Shown here: positions 25,801 to 37,800 of the stretch, piece after piece
Layout of the letters: each line of letters begins with the position of its first letter
How positions within the stretch are numbered: the stretch's first letter is position 1
Origin: Dastarcus helophoroides
Taxonomy: Eukaryota; Arthropoda; Insecta; Coleoptera; Bothrideridae
NCBI GenBank assembly: GCA_028583605.1
Contig: CM053331.1
Location: forward strand, 6,950,508 to 7,014,507
Direction of reading: 5' to 3'
DNA length: 64,000 nucleotides
Notes under the pieces: model-generated
Database searches by the model: none
Told to the model about the DNA's origin: nothing
The model's input: the letters and a program-made list of their open reading frames with translations, nothing else
Program-made: the position numbers and the translations under genes

Positions 25801-28800
25801 ACTTATTCTTAAATTTCTTCTTAAAATATTTCGAAATTTTTACTCTTTTCTCGAAATTTTAACGTTTTTCCCCAATTTCGACTTTGCTTGATAATACATC
25901 TACTTATTACCTATTAACATATAACAAACTGAAGGATGATTAATTACTAGCATACATATTACGAAAATATTTCGAAATTTCGACTTTTTTCTCGACATTT
26001 TGGCGTTCGAGAGTCCGACCTTAATCTGAAAAGTTCGACTTCTTTTTTGAAATTTAGTTTTTTTTCCTAATTTTAGACTCTTTACTCAAATATCGACCTT
26101 GATCACGAAATTTTGACATTTTTCTCGAAATTTCGACCTTTTTCTCAAATTTCTTCTCAAAATATTTCGAAATTTTTACTTTTTTTCTCGAAATTTCGAC
26201 TTTTTTCTCAAACTTCGACTTTCTTCTCGAAATATTTTGAAAATTTGATTTTTTTTTAAAATCCTGACGTTTTTTCCAAAATTTCGATCTTTTTCTCAAA
26301 TTTATTCTCAAAATATTTCGAAATTTTGATTTTTTTCTCGAAAGTCCGTTCTTAATCTGAAAAGATCGAGTTTTTATTTGAAATTATTCTTTTTCCTAAT
26401 TTTAAACTCTTTTCTCAAATATCGACTTTGAAATGTCCTTAATCACAAAATTTTGACATTTTTCTCGAAATTTTGACTTTTTTCTGAAATTTTGACTTTT
26501 CTCTCAAATTTCGACTTTCTTTTCGAAATATTTCGAGAATTTGACTTTTTTCTTGAAATTTTGACGTTTTTCTCAGATTTCAATTTTTTCTCGAAATTTC
26601 GACCTTAATCTGAAAAGTTCGACTTTTTTTTTGGAAGTTCGTTTTTTTTCCCAATTTTTGACTCTTTTCCCAAATATTGACTTTAAAATATCGACCTTAT
26701 TCGCGAAATTTTGACATTTTCTTCGAAATGTCGACTTTTTCCTCAAATTTCGACTTTTTTCTCAAAATTTTGATCCTAAGCACGGAAATTCGATTTAAAA
26801 CTCGAAATTTCGACTTTTTTCTCGAATATTCGATCTTAATCTGAAAAGTTCGACTTTTTTCTTCTAATATCGACTTAAAAATATCGACCTTTATCACGAA
26901 ATTTTAACATTTTTCTCGAAATTTCGAACTTTTCCTCAAATTTCAAGCTTGTTTATCGAAATTTTGACTTTTTTCTCAAAGTTTCGATCTTAAGCACGGA
27001 ATTTCGATTTAAAACTCGAAATTTCGACCTTTTTCTCAAAATTTTAACTTTATTATGAAAATTTCGATAAAAAAAGATGAAATTTTGGTAATTTAAAAAA
27101 TAGCAATTATTGAACGCACCCTACTACCAACTGTCAAGATTGTTAACAAAGGGGAGTGGTAGGACGCAGCTGTCATCTGTCTAATTTAACTAGAGGGTAT
27201 AGAAATTTCGACCTATTCTCGAAATTTCGAGAAAAAATTCGATAATAAAGTGGAAATTTCGAGTGTAAAGTCGAAATTTTCAGTTTAAGCCGAAATTTTA
27301 AGTTTAAATCCGAAATTTCGAGATAAAGTTTTGTTAATAAAATATTGAAATTACAAAGCGGTCAATATTAAATTGTAAAGGGGTTGGTGCTTAGAATATA
27401 TTCCTATATTCTAAGGGTTGGTGGGGCGCAACTGCCATCTGTCTAACCTAACCATAGAATAAGAAATTTCGACTTATCTCGAAATTTCGTAAAAAAAGTT
27501 GAAATTTCAAGATTAAAGCCAAAATTTCGACTATATCTTTAAAATTTTTTTAAAAAAGTCTAAATTTGGAGAATAAAATAGAAATTTTCACTTTGATCTC
27601 GTAATTTTTAGTTTAAAGTTCATATTTCAAAATATATTTTTATTAATTAATGCCGTTTCTACATCTTCGTAAAAAAACCAAAAATACATAAATAAAAACC
27701 AAAGCAAAAAATAAATAGGTCTCGAATTTTTCTAATAAGAAATAACTAATTAAAATATAAAAATTAGCGTTTAAAATCCAAGAAAAAACTTGCAAAATAA
27801 ACTACAATGTTTCTACTTATCACGAGATGGCACAGCGCAAATTTTTTACATGGTTGTAAATTGTGGAATTGGGCGTAAAATAATATTGTTAAATTACTTA
27901 ACAAACTTATTGTTATTAAATAGTAAAACGTAAATTACTGTATTTTTTGCTAGAGTATTGGTATTTGGACCGTACACCGTACTTTTGTCAGAATTACCGG
28001 ACTGGTCCTTTTTTATCTTCAAAAATTGAAATACAGAACTTGTCTCCTGAAACCAAGTTGACAGCTTGGCTGTCGAAATCTTTCTTGGTTTTAGGGGACA
28101 AGTTCTGTATTTCAATTTTAGAATTACCTTAAATATACGGTAATTACCGTACGTATGGTAACACTGTCCTAGAGTCAACTTTGAGAATGTTCAACAAAAC
28201 ACAGTAGTCTACATTGGGAGTCAGCAATTTGTTTGCAGAATTACTAGACATTTTCTTAGTTGCTGCATTAAAATATTTCGCAATGGTTTTTGGAAATAGA
28301 ACCCTTTCAACTTCCTATAAAATTATATTTGTCGTCACCACTTTTGGGTAATGTATTCATCATTTTAATTCTAAATTTGATAGAATCAGTCAGTTAGTGT
28401 AATTTTAAAGGTTTTCATCAAAAGGCAAGTACACGTCGGCATTTCATGAAACGACTGAAGTTTCTAATCTTTTGGATTAACAATTATTCGTTTCAATATT
28501 TGGCAGTATTTCATGAAATGCCTAGACCCTTTATGAAATGACTAAATACCCTAGAAGACTGCGATATATTTAATTTATTAAATCGTGAAACAATGTACAT
28601 TGTAACTATCTTTATTTCGTTCTTTGTCTTTACAAAATTCTAATAATTATTTTCTGTGGGCAGCTCTGAATAAAAGTTATGGTGAATTTGTGAAATGTGT
28701 ACCAAAAATGATACGCCCGGAAATTTCCTTTGATACGCTTTGTAGGTTAAGTGTCGTTGCTCAACACTGCTGAAGTGAGAAACTGAAAAATTTGCTTTTC

Positions 28801-31800
28801 TACTAAATCTCTTACAACATTTTTGAAGAGAATCAACTTTGTTTTTAATATGCTCCAGGCATGAGGTATTCAATACACAAACATAAATATTTTGTATGAT
28901 TTTATGCTTTATACTTATCCTAAGAGTCATATCTCTCTACTTAACTAAATGGTTTTAATGGAAATAATACAAATTTACACCGAACGATTATTTTACGTTG
29001 GAATTTCAGTTTCTACTTTCGTCAAATCTCGGGCGAAACATTAAAGTTAATCGCATTACTTTTTAACACTCCGAATATATTAAAATGCCAAAGTATTTAA
29101 AATTTATCTCCAAAAACGGAAATTAATTTTAAATGCCATCAAAGGGCCATCAAAAGTAAAGCTCGATCAATTAAGCTTGAAATTTTACAAGTTAATGTAG
29201 CGATAAGAACATCTCGCCGTCTACTAGAACAGTTAAAATTGAAGCATCCCTCTCGATGGAAGGTAAATCACTTTATTTATTAAGAGAACGCCATTTCTGA
29301 AAGCTGCGCTCTAGTTTAATGTCGATTTAAATGCCCATTTTCAGTGATTCTTTGTCGCTTACTGAGTCGATTAAATTTGTGGAGGTTTGGGGCAACTTAC
29401 CTTGTAGAGCCCGTATAATAGCATAAAGGAGGAAATCAGTCCTAGTGAGGCTCCCCATAAGATCAGAGAAGTGAATATCATTGACGCTGCAACAAAATAA
29501 ATAATATATTTATTGTTTGAATCACTTTTTGTGTCTAAAAAGTATTGAAAAATAACAGAAATCTTTCTTTCTTCAGAATACGTTTGTATTGGTGGAACGG
29601 ACTGTTCCTTGGTTATCTTCAAAAATTGAAATACAAATCTTGTCTCCTAAAACCAAGAAAGATTTCTTTCTCTTATGACTAGAGACCGGATTTTAGGTAA
29701 AATTGTATGATCCTACTTTTTCACCTTTTTTGACGTTTTCATGGGTTTTTGCCATGTACTTTTAACGCCCCTGTAGATCCCTTTGGAGATCGAATTTCCA
29801 AAAATCCCTTAGTGTGCACCTACATTACAACTTTTTTTTAAATAAAATGTTTCTGATAAAATTATGTCAGGTTTGTTATTTCTTATAGACGCTATATTGA
29901 ATTTTATCATTTTCTAATTGGCAAAGTGGGTTAAATGAACTATTTTTTTATTTTTAAACAAAAACAGTAGGCGACTTAAGTGCCCTAACTGTTAATAATC
30001 AAATTACAGTATCTAATTACGTAACAGTAAGTAAAAACTAAACATATTGCAATAAACTGTACAATATTTTTGCAATGGTGGCTTGCAGGAATAGGCTTGA
30101 GATTTCTCCTGTGTATTCGAAACTCCTCAAAAAGAATGTTAGGATCTGCTGGTGAATTTTCGTGGGTGATGAACTCTCCAGAAATCCTCAAGGTTGTTCC
30201 ATACATATACTCAGCTGTAGAACCTTTAAGATCTTCTTTGTAGCTCGTTTGTAGGCCCAGCAGAACAATTGGAAGAATATTGGTTCAGTCTTTGGTTTCA
30301 TGACATCTAATTGCGGTTTTGCGGTTTTGAGAACTCTGTACCACCGTTCTAACAATTCATTGGATTGAGGATGATATGCAGTAGTTCGTATTCTTTTGAT
30401 ACCTAAGAGTTGTGTCATGGCTTTAAAGAGTGTCGATTCGAATTGTGAGTTTGTGGTGATGGTTTTAGGACAATCATAACGTGCTATCCACTGGACAAAG
30501 AAGGTTCTTGAGACAAGATCAGCAGTAATGTCTTTGATAGAAACGGCTTCTGGCCATCTGGAGAATCTGTCTGCCATTGTGAGGCAATAGCGATAGCCAT
30601 GAGATTCAACAATTTTTACATGTACATGGTCAAACCTTTGATCTGGCTCTAGGAAAATTAAAGGTTGGACGTGAACGTGCCGTGCAATTTTAGATCTTTG
30701 GCAGGGTATGCAATTGCCTACCCATTGGATGATGTCTTTGTACATTGAAGGCCAAACATAGCGTTGACATATCATTTTGCATGTGGCTTTACCTCCAGGA
30801 TGCGATAAGCCCTGAAATGCATCAAATACGTTTGAAGGAAGCCGGTACAAAAGGTCTTATGTCAGTTTGTGAGGCATCACAGTAAATTTCTTCATTCTGC
30901 GAGCGATCCAAAGGTTAACTTTTGAATTCTCAAATATGTGGTGTTACTTGTCAGCAAGCGTTGCAGTTTTGCATCAACTTTTTGAGCCTCAGCTAGAGTG
31001 AGAACATCAATTACATCCGAAAGGTTAGGCGATTGTAAGGTGGTAGTTACGTCAATTCTAGAGAATGTATCAGCCACGATGTTTTCAACACTTTTAACAA
31101 AGATGATCCTCGTGCTGGATTGATTGATGTAATTAAGCTGATGAATTTGACAAGAAATAGCTTTATCTGAACGTTGTTGAAAAGCTCTGGTAAGTGGTTT
31201 ATAATTCGTACGAATTACGAAGTCATAACCTTCAACCCATGGTCTGAAGAACTTGACGGCATAGAAAACAGCGGTGAGATCTCGATCATAAACGCTGCAG
31301 TTGGTTTCTGCAGTCGTAAGTTTTTTTGAATTGAAGCCAAGAGGTTCCCAAATGTCGTTGATATGTTGTTCGAGAACGGCACCACTTGCTGTCCCAGAGG
31401 CGTCAGTTGTAAGATGTAGTTCTGCATTTGTAGCTGGATGATCTAACAAAGTGTGGTTAGATAAGTCTCGTTTGTATTGACCGAAATCTGCGAGTGATTC
31501 TTGTGTCCACTCGACAGGTCCTAGATCCTTTTTACGAGCATCCTTTATTAATGCAAGTAAAGGGGCTTGAGTGGCTGCAGCGTTTTTAATGAAGCGACGA
31601 TAGTAATTCACCATACCAAGAAACTGACAAAGTTGAGAAATTGTTTCAGGTTTCTTGAAGGATACTATAGCTTGGATTCTTTCAGGAGGTGGTCTTGATC
31701 TTTTAGCAGAAAACAGATTTTTAAGTGCACGATTTGGTGTACTTTCTGGCCTTAGCTTCAACAGTTTCTACCCCAAATACGCATTTTGCTGGATTAATTG

Positions 31801-34800
31801 TTAAACCATACTGACGTAGACGTGAAAATACCATTTTCAGATGCTGAATGTGGTCTTTGGGTGTAGCAGAGGCGACCAGGAGATCGTTTAGGTAAGCGTA
31901 AACAAATTTGAGTCTTTTTAGTACTTTTCTAATAAATCTTTGAAGGTTTTGAGCAGCGTTACATAATCCAAATGGCCTAACTAAAAACTCGAATGAACCA
32001 AATGGTGTAGTCACTGCTGTCTTTGGAATATCTTCAGGGTTTACAGGAATTCGGTGGTAAGCTCGCACCAAATCTATTTTAAAGAAGATGGTTTTTTCAA
32101 GGAGAATTGAGACGTATTTGAGTATGTGTGCAATTGGATATCTATCTGGTATCGTTTGCGCGTTAAGACCTCGATAGTCACCGCATAGTCTCCAGTCACC
32201 ATTTTTCTTGGGCACCACATATGAAGTGGGCTTGCCCACGGGCTTTTAGATGGCCTGCAGTAACCTTTGTCGACCATAAACTGAAACTCTTCCTTTGCTC
32301 TTTTTAGTAACTCTGAAGAAAGTCGTCTGGGTCTCTCATAGATTGGTTGTCCGGCTGTTTCTATGCGATGTACGACATCATGTTTAACTGCTGAATGTTG
32401 AATTAGAAGAATCAAGAATTTCGGAAAATGCATGCCAAAGTTGATTGGCGAAAGATTGGGTTTTGTGAATTTTAGAAATCCCAGTGACACTTGCGACGCT
32501 AAGACTATCAACAACGTGAATACCTGTCTCTTGATCAATGACACGTTTTGGTCTAAGATCAACCACCAGGTGATAATAGTAAAGTAAATCAGCTCCAATG
32601 ATGCTGTACGGTACCTCAGCAACATGGAAGATTCATCTGATTGCTCGCTTGAATCCTAAATTGAGGTTAAGTGCTTGGTCACCGTAGGTTATTATGCTAC
32701 TACTATTTGCTACGTAGAGTTTGATTTTTGATAGTCGTGATTTTTGAATTCGCGTTGGCGGAATGACTGATACTTCGGCAGCAGTGTCGATCAAAAATCG
32801 ATGCCCAGTAATAATATCATAAAGGAATAGATTGCAACGAACCACCTGAAGTCGCCGCATCAACGGATGGTGTTACTCGTTTCCCTGATAGCGGTGGAGA
32901 AGTGCGCGGTTTGGTGCACTTTTTGGCCTTAGCTGCAACACTTTGATGATAGTAGCCAGAATTTCGAGAAGTATTAGATCGACTTTTTGAACGAACACGT
33001 AATTCTGCTCTTAAACGAGATCGGGGTCGTGATCTTGCCATTTCTAGTGTTGGAGAAGCTGTGGCATAAGTTCTTCCAAATTTGAAAATGATCCGTTGTC
33101 CTTCTTTACCAGGTATGCAAGAGAAGGCATTTAAAGGAATTATTTGATTAGAAGATGACGGTCCTTAAACTGCCATTACACTCTGCTTTTTAAAAATGTC
33201 AAAAACTTCATCTGCATGCTGCGCTGTGTGGTCTATGCAGTTTTGACCACCACTAACAAATATAGCTCGAAGGTTTATCGGCAACTGGTTTAACCACAAT
33301 TGGTATACATAGTTCTCGTCTATTTTTCCACCATTAAGAGTTTGCATTTCCGCTTATAAATCAGATGGATTACTGTTACCTAATTGAAGTCCAGTACTAG
33401 CTTTTAGAACTCTTGTTGAGGTGAGTCTGCGAAACGACAAAGTAATGCTCTTTTCAGGGTTTCCTACTTATTTTAAGTAGGCGGAACAGCTACGATTCCT
33501 TTTACCAATTTGAGCATTTTTCTGTCAAGTTTACTAATTAGCATGTTAAATTTTTGTAAATCTGGCTGAACTCGGAAATTTTGAAATTGTGCTTCCAAGA
33601 TTAACAGTCCATTCAAAAAGTCCATAGGATGACACATAGATGGCGTTACTAAAATTTTTTCCATATGATTTTTATTTAGTACTAACCTTCATACGATACG
33701 TGTATAAATTTGACAGCAATCCGACTATTGATTCGTGAGTTATAGCATTTTGTGTGAAGCAACTTTTGTTATTGAAAAAAAATGGAAAAAAGTGAATTTC
33801 GAGTTTTAATAAAGCATTGCTTTTGATGAAAAAAATACAGTGGAAACCAAACAATGGCTTGATAAACATTATCCGAACTCTGCTCCATCGAGGCAAATGG
33901 TAGAGAAGTGGATTGCTGAACTTAAACGTGGTCGTACCAGCACAAATGATGCAGAGCGCAGTGGACGCCCAAATGAGGCTGTTACTCCAGAAAACATCAA
34001 AAAAATCCACAAATTGGTTATGAACGATTGCAAATTGAAGATGCACGAGCTAGCTGACATTGTAAAGATAACAGATGGTAGTGTTTTTACCATTTTACAA
34101 GAACATCTGGGTATGCGAAAGCTTAGTGCAAATTGGATGCCGCGTGAGCTCACAGTCGACCAAAAACAACAATGAATCGATGCTTCAGAGGAGTGTTTGG
34201 CGCTGTTAAACTGCAATAAAATGGAATTCTATCGTCGATATGTGACAAGTTAGTGTGCGTCCAGGTCTCCGGATCGTTGGTACCACCGCAGTGCGATTAA
34301 AGTTTAGTGAAGTGACCGTGCGAAGAGAAAAAAGCAGAAGACCTGCCAAAGAGCAACAAGCTCGAAATCCGACGACGATTTTAAAAATATGTCGATAGAG
34401 GCATTAAAGGAAATACTTTTATTGATAAAGACGGCAATAAAAGACAAAATAGGCGACTTGAGCGCTACACAAAATGTAGAATGCTTGGTTGCTGAAGAAA
34501 AGAAGGAAGATTTAAACTCAACACAACATGAGGAAGCAAGTAAAGAAAATACTGAAAATTTCCTCTTTAACTCAGAGAGTATAGCGATGGAAAAGAATAG
34601 AGAAGAAAAGGAAAATCGCGTAAAGCGCAAGAAGGCTGAAGAATTTAAAATAACGGCTATTTAAGCAAAGCCAAGCAAAAGTAACAACAAAACATGTGAA
34701 AGAAAAGGACAGGTACCTCCAGTTATTCCGCGGGAGCAGAAAAATTGGATGGTAACCGCGAATACCATTGAATAAATCAAGGCACAAGCGAGTAAGGATG

Positions 34801-37800
34801 GAATAAAAATCTATCCTACCCGCCCCGAAGATCACCAAGCCCTTGTTAAAGAATTCAAGGAAAAAAAATTTCATTACCACACGCCCTCCCTTTGAGAGAA
34901 AAGAAACCTCAAGGTAGTTACTGAGAGGAATTCCCACTTTCCTAAAGGAAAAAGAAGCTGAAGCCAATTTAAAGGAAAAAGGATTTCATCCAGCTAAAAT
35001 TGTTCGGATGTACAAGAGAAGAAAGGAGAGGACAATAATGCCGCTCGTCTTTGTTGAGCTAAACCGAGACGAGAAGAAGATTTACGAAATGAAAACCTGC
35101 TGCGGCCTAGATACAGGAGTAGAGGTCCTCAGGAGAAGAAAAGACGTCGGGCAGTGTTTCAACTGCCAGAGCTACAGACACACGCAGAAGAATTGCCACG
35201 CGGACCCAATCTGCGTCAAATGTGGGCACAAGCATGCGACGAAAACATGCGAACTTCCAAAGACACAGCTGGCAAAATGCGCCAACTGCGAAGGAGCGCA
35301 CCCTGCGAGCTATCGCGGTTGTCCTGCATTACCAAAAACCAGAAACAGCAAAGTCAATACTGCAAAGAGAATCGAGGGAGTCTCTTACGCAAGTAAAGCT
35401 AGGGCGAAGATAGAAGACAAGGAAAAGAAGGCAGAAAAAAGAGAAGACGGAAAGGCAAAGAAGCAAGAAGAGAGAGAAAACAAGAAGGAAAAAAGAGAAG
35501 ACAAAAGGGCAAAGGTAAGCATTATTTTGTGTGACATGATAATGCAATTTTCCAGCTCAGGAGCATCGACAAAGGAACTTCATAGAGAAGATGCAGGAAC
35601 TATTGAAGATAGTAGAGTGAATCAAGAAGGCAGGAAGTAGTCTACTAACCCCGGATTTTTGTATGGTTTCCCCGGGGGCTCGGTCAAATGACTAGTAGGC
35701 AAAAGCAAAACAAGGCGCTCCATACGCAGAAGAATTGCCACGCGGACCCAATCTGCGTCAAATGTGGGCACAAGCATGCGACGAAAACATGCGAACTTCC
35801 AAAGACACAGCTGGCAAAATGCGCCAACTGCGAAGGAGCGCACCCTGCGAGCTATCGCGGTTGTCCTGCATTACCAAAAACCAGAAACAGCAAAGTCAAT
35901 ACTGCAAAGAGAATCGAGGGAGTCTCTTACGCAAGTAAAGCTAGGGCGAAGATAGAAGACAAGGAAAAGAAGGCAGAAAAAAGAGAAGACGGAAAGGCAA
36001 AGAAGCAAGAAGAGAGAGAAAACAAGAAGGAAAAAAGAGAAGACAAAAGGGCAAAGGTAAGCATTATTTTGTGTAACATGATAATGCAATTGTCCAGCTC
36101 AGGAGCATCGACAAAGGAAGTTAACAACTTCATAGAGAAGATGCAGGAACTACTGAAGATAGTAGAGTGAATCAAAAAGACAGGAAGCAGTCTACTAACC
36201 CCGGGCTTTTGTATGGTTTCTCCGGGGCCTCGGTCAAATGACTAGTAGGCGAAAGAAAAACCAGGCGCTCCATACACGTGAAGAGGGTGTTTTCAGTGAA
36301 TGGCACAAAAAGGGCAGATATGTAAATTCTGCAGAAAAAAGAGAAGCAGACGTGGAAGGTCTGACTCTCTAAAGAAGCAAAAAAAGCAAACAGAAACAAC
36401 TACGAGAGGAGACAAAGTTCTTAATAGAAAGAACAGAGCGACGAAGGGATGAGAGGAATGAATTCCTGACCCCACATAAAGATTGGAAGACAAAGACAAA
36501 GATATGTGACAATGGATGAGACATGGCTTCACTATTACACACCAGAATCCAAAAGACAGTCAGCTGAGTGAACAGCAGTCGACGAACCGAATCCAAAGCG
36601 AGCAAAGACGCAACGTCGGCCGGTAAGATGATGGCTTCTGTATTTTGGGATATGAAAGTAATAATATTCATCGACTATCTCCAAAAAGGAACCACCATCA
36701 ACAGCAACTATTACTGTGCACTTTTGGATCGATTGAAGGCTGAAATCGCAAAGAAACGGCCTCATTTGCAAAAGAAAAAAAGTGTTGTTTCACCAAGACA
36801 ATGCACCGTGTCACAAATCGATGAAAACGATGGCAACATTGAATGAATTGGGCTTTGAATTGCTTACCTACCAACCGTATTCTCTAGATTTAGCCCCCAG
36901 CGACTTTTTTATGTTTTTAGATCTGAAGAGAATGCTTGTTGGAACGAAATTTAAGTCCAATTATGAAGTAATCGCTGAAACTAAGGCCTATTTTGACGAG
37001 AAAGCGAAATCGTACTATAAATGTGGTATTGAAAAGTTGGAAAATCGCTATACTCGTTGTATAGCCCTCGAAGGCAACTATGTTGAATAATAAAATCGAG
37101 TTTTGTCAGAAAGTTTTTTTTTTGTTTACTTATCCTTCGGACTTATTAAATGACCAGGACTTTGCATCGTCAGTCCAAAAAGTTGGGACATTAGCACGAT
37201 CGTACGGATCGTATTGGAGACTGGAGAAATAAATTTGAATCACTTTCATCTTTATTCGTGGGGATTGAATCGGTTTGATTTGAGCAACTAGGAGATTGAT
37301 CCTCGTTAACCATACTGTTTAACGTATTACTATGTTACGGTTTAAATTTCCGTTCGAAATAGGGCGTGTGGCTAGGCCACCAAACATACATGGGGTGGTT
37401 TTAAAAGTGCTGGCATATCTTCTGTCAGTCTTGGTGTGGGGGAAATCGGCCATCTTCTCTCTTGTCGTTCACTTGGGTGTCATCCTTCTCAAGGTGAGGT
37501 TACGGGATTTTCCAAGTGCATCTTGGTTGGTTTTCCGGTAAGGGATTTAATGTAACCCATCTTCGGACCGTCTGGAGTGATTGTATTTCATGGTGTTACT
37601 GAGTTAGGACGAAAACCTCAGATGGTTCCGGTTTTTCGGGAATAAGAAAGAAGGTGCTTCCCAAGCACGCGGCAGAGCCGACTAATAACCAAGGTATGAG
37701 CATGTGCCCGTCAACCCTCGGTATTTGAAAGGGTAAATCCTATCTTTCTTTATCCTTATAGGCTGTTTTTGTTTGGTTGGGATGCTTGATGGGTTCATTT

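Larger units (their letters stand above)
23370..27060. repeat. Large T-rich degenerate block (AAATTTCGACTTTTTT)
   Basis: Nearly 3.7 kb of irregular copies of cgactttttctcgaaattt on the plus strand, the reverse complement of the word dominating 6.3-9.2 kb. ORFs on either strand here (for example 24309-25165 and 26054-26311) are Phe/Leu or Lys/Glu low-complexity translations of the word and are not genes. Confidence 0.7.
34249..36500 (+). mobile_element. Jockey-like non-LTR fragment lacking ORF2, 12-bp target duplication
   Basis: gatatgtgacaa occurs on both sides (34237-34248 and 36501-36512), and joining the flanks restores the mariner reading, so insertion limits are exact. The insert starts gttagtgtgcgtcc, codes for an ORF1 with zinc knuckles, and ends in agacaaagacaaa rather than a clean poly(A). 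No endonuclease or reverse transcriptase is present. Confidence 0.85.
33782..37090 (+). pseudogene. mariner transposase, split by a LINE and frame-broken
   Basis: The ATG at 33782 begins [12 protein letters not shown], followed within 14 codons by a stop and frame change. The frame is recovered at 33840 ([20 protein letters not shown]) through the helix-turn-helix region, [20 protein letters not shown] and [14 protein letters not shown]. The second part, after the LINE, carries the catalytic residues: [24 protein letters not shown] and LAPSDFFMF, the last two Asp separated by 34 residues as in mariners (D34D). It ends GNYVE at 37090. Several further stops lie at 36540-36670. Inactive. Confidence 0.88.
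33672..37158 (+). mobile_element. irritans-type mariner inserted in gypsy gag, itself interrupted
   Basis: The 5' part lies at 33672-34248 and the 3' part at 36501-37158, separated by a Jockey-like LINE fragment. The gypsy gag reading ([13 protein letters not shown] just beyond 37158, [12 protein letters not shown] before 33664) resumes across it, showing the mariner landed inside gag. The right end (cttattaaatgacc) resembles irritans-group mariner ends; the left inverted repeat is not clear. Confidence 0.8.

Noticed and set aside
33672..34216. Minus-strand ORFs of 124 and 115 codons
   Set aside because: They lie antisense to the mariner transposase, which explains their openness.
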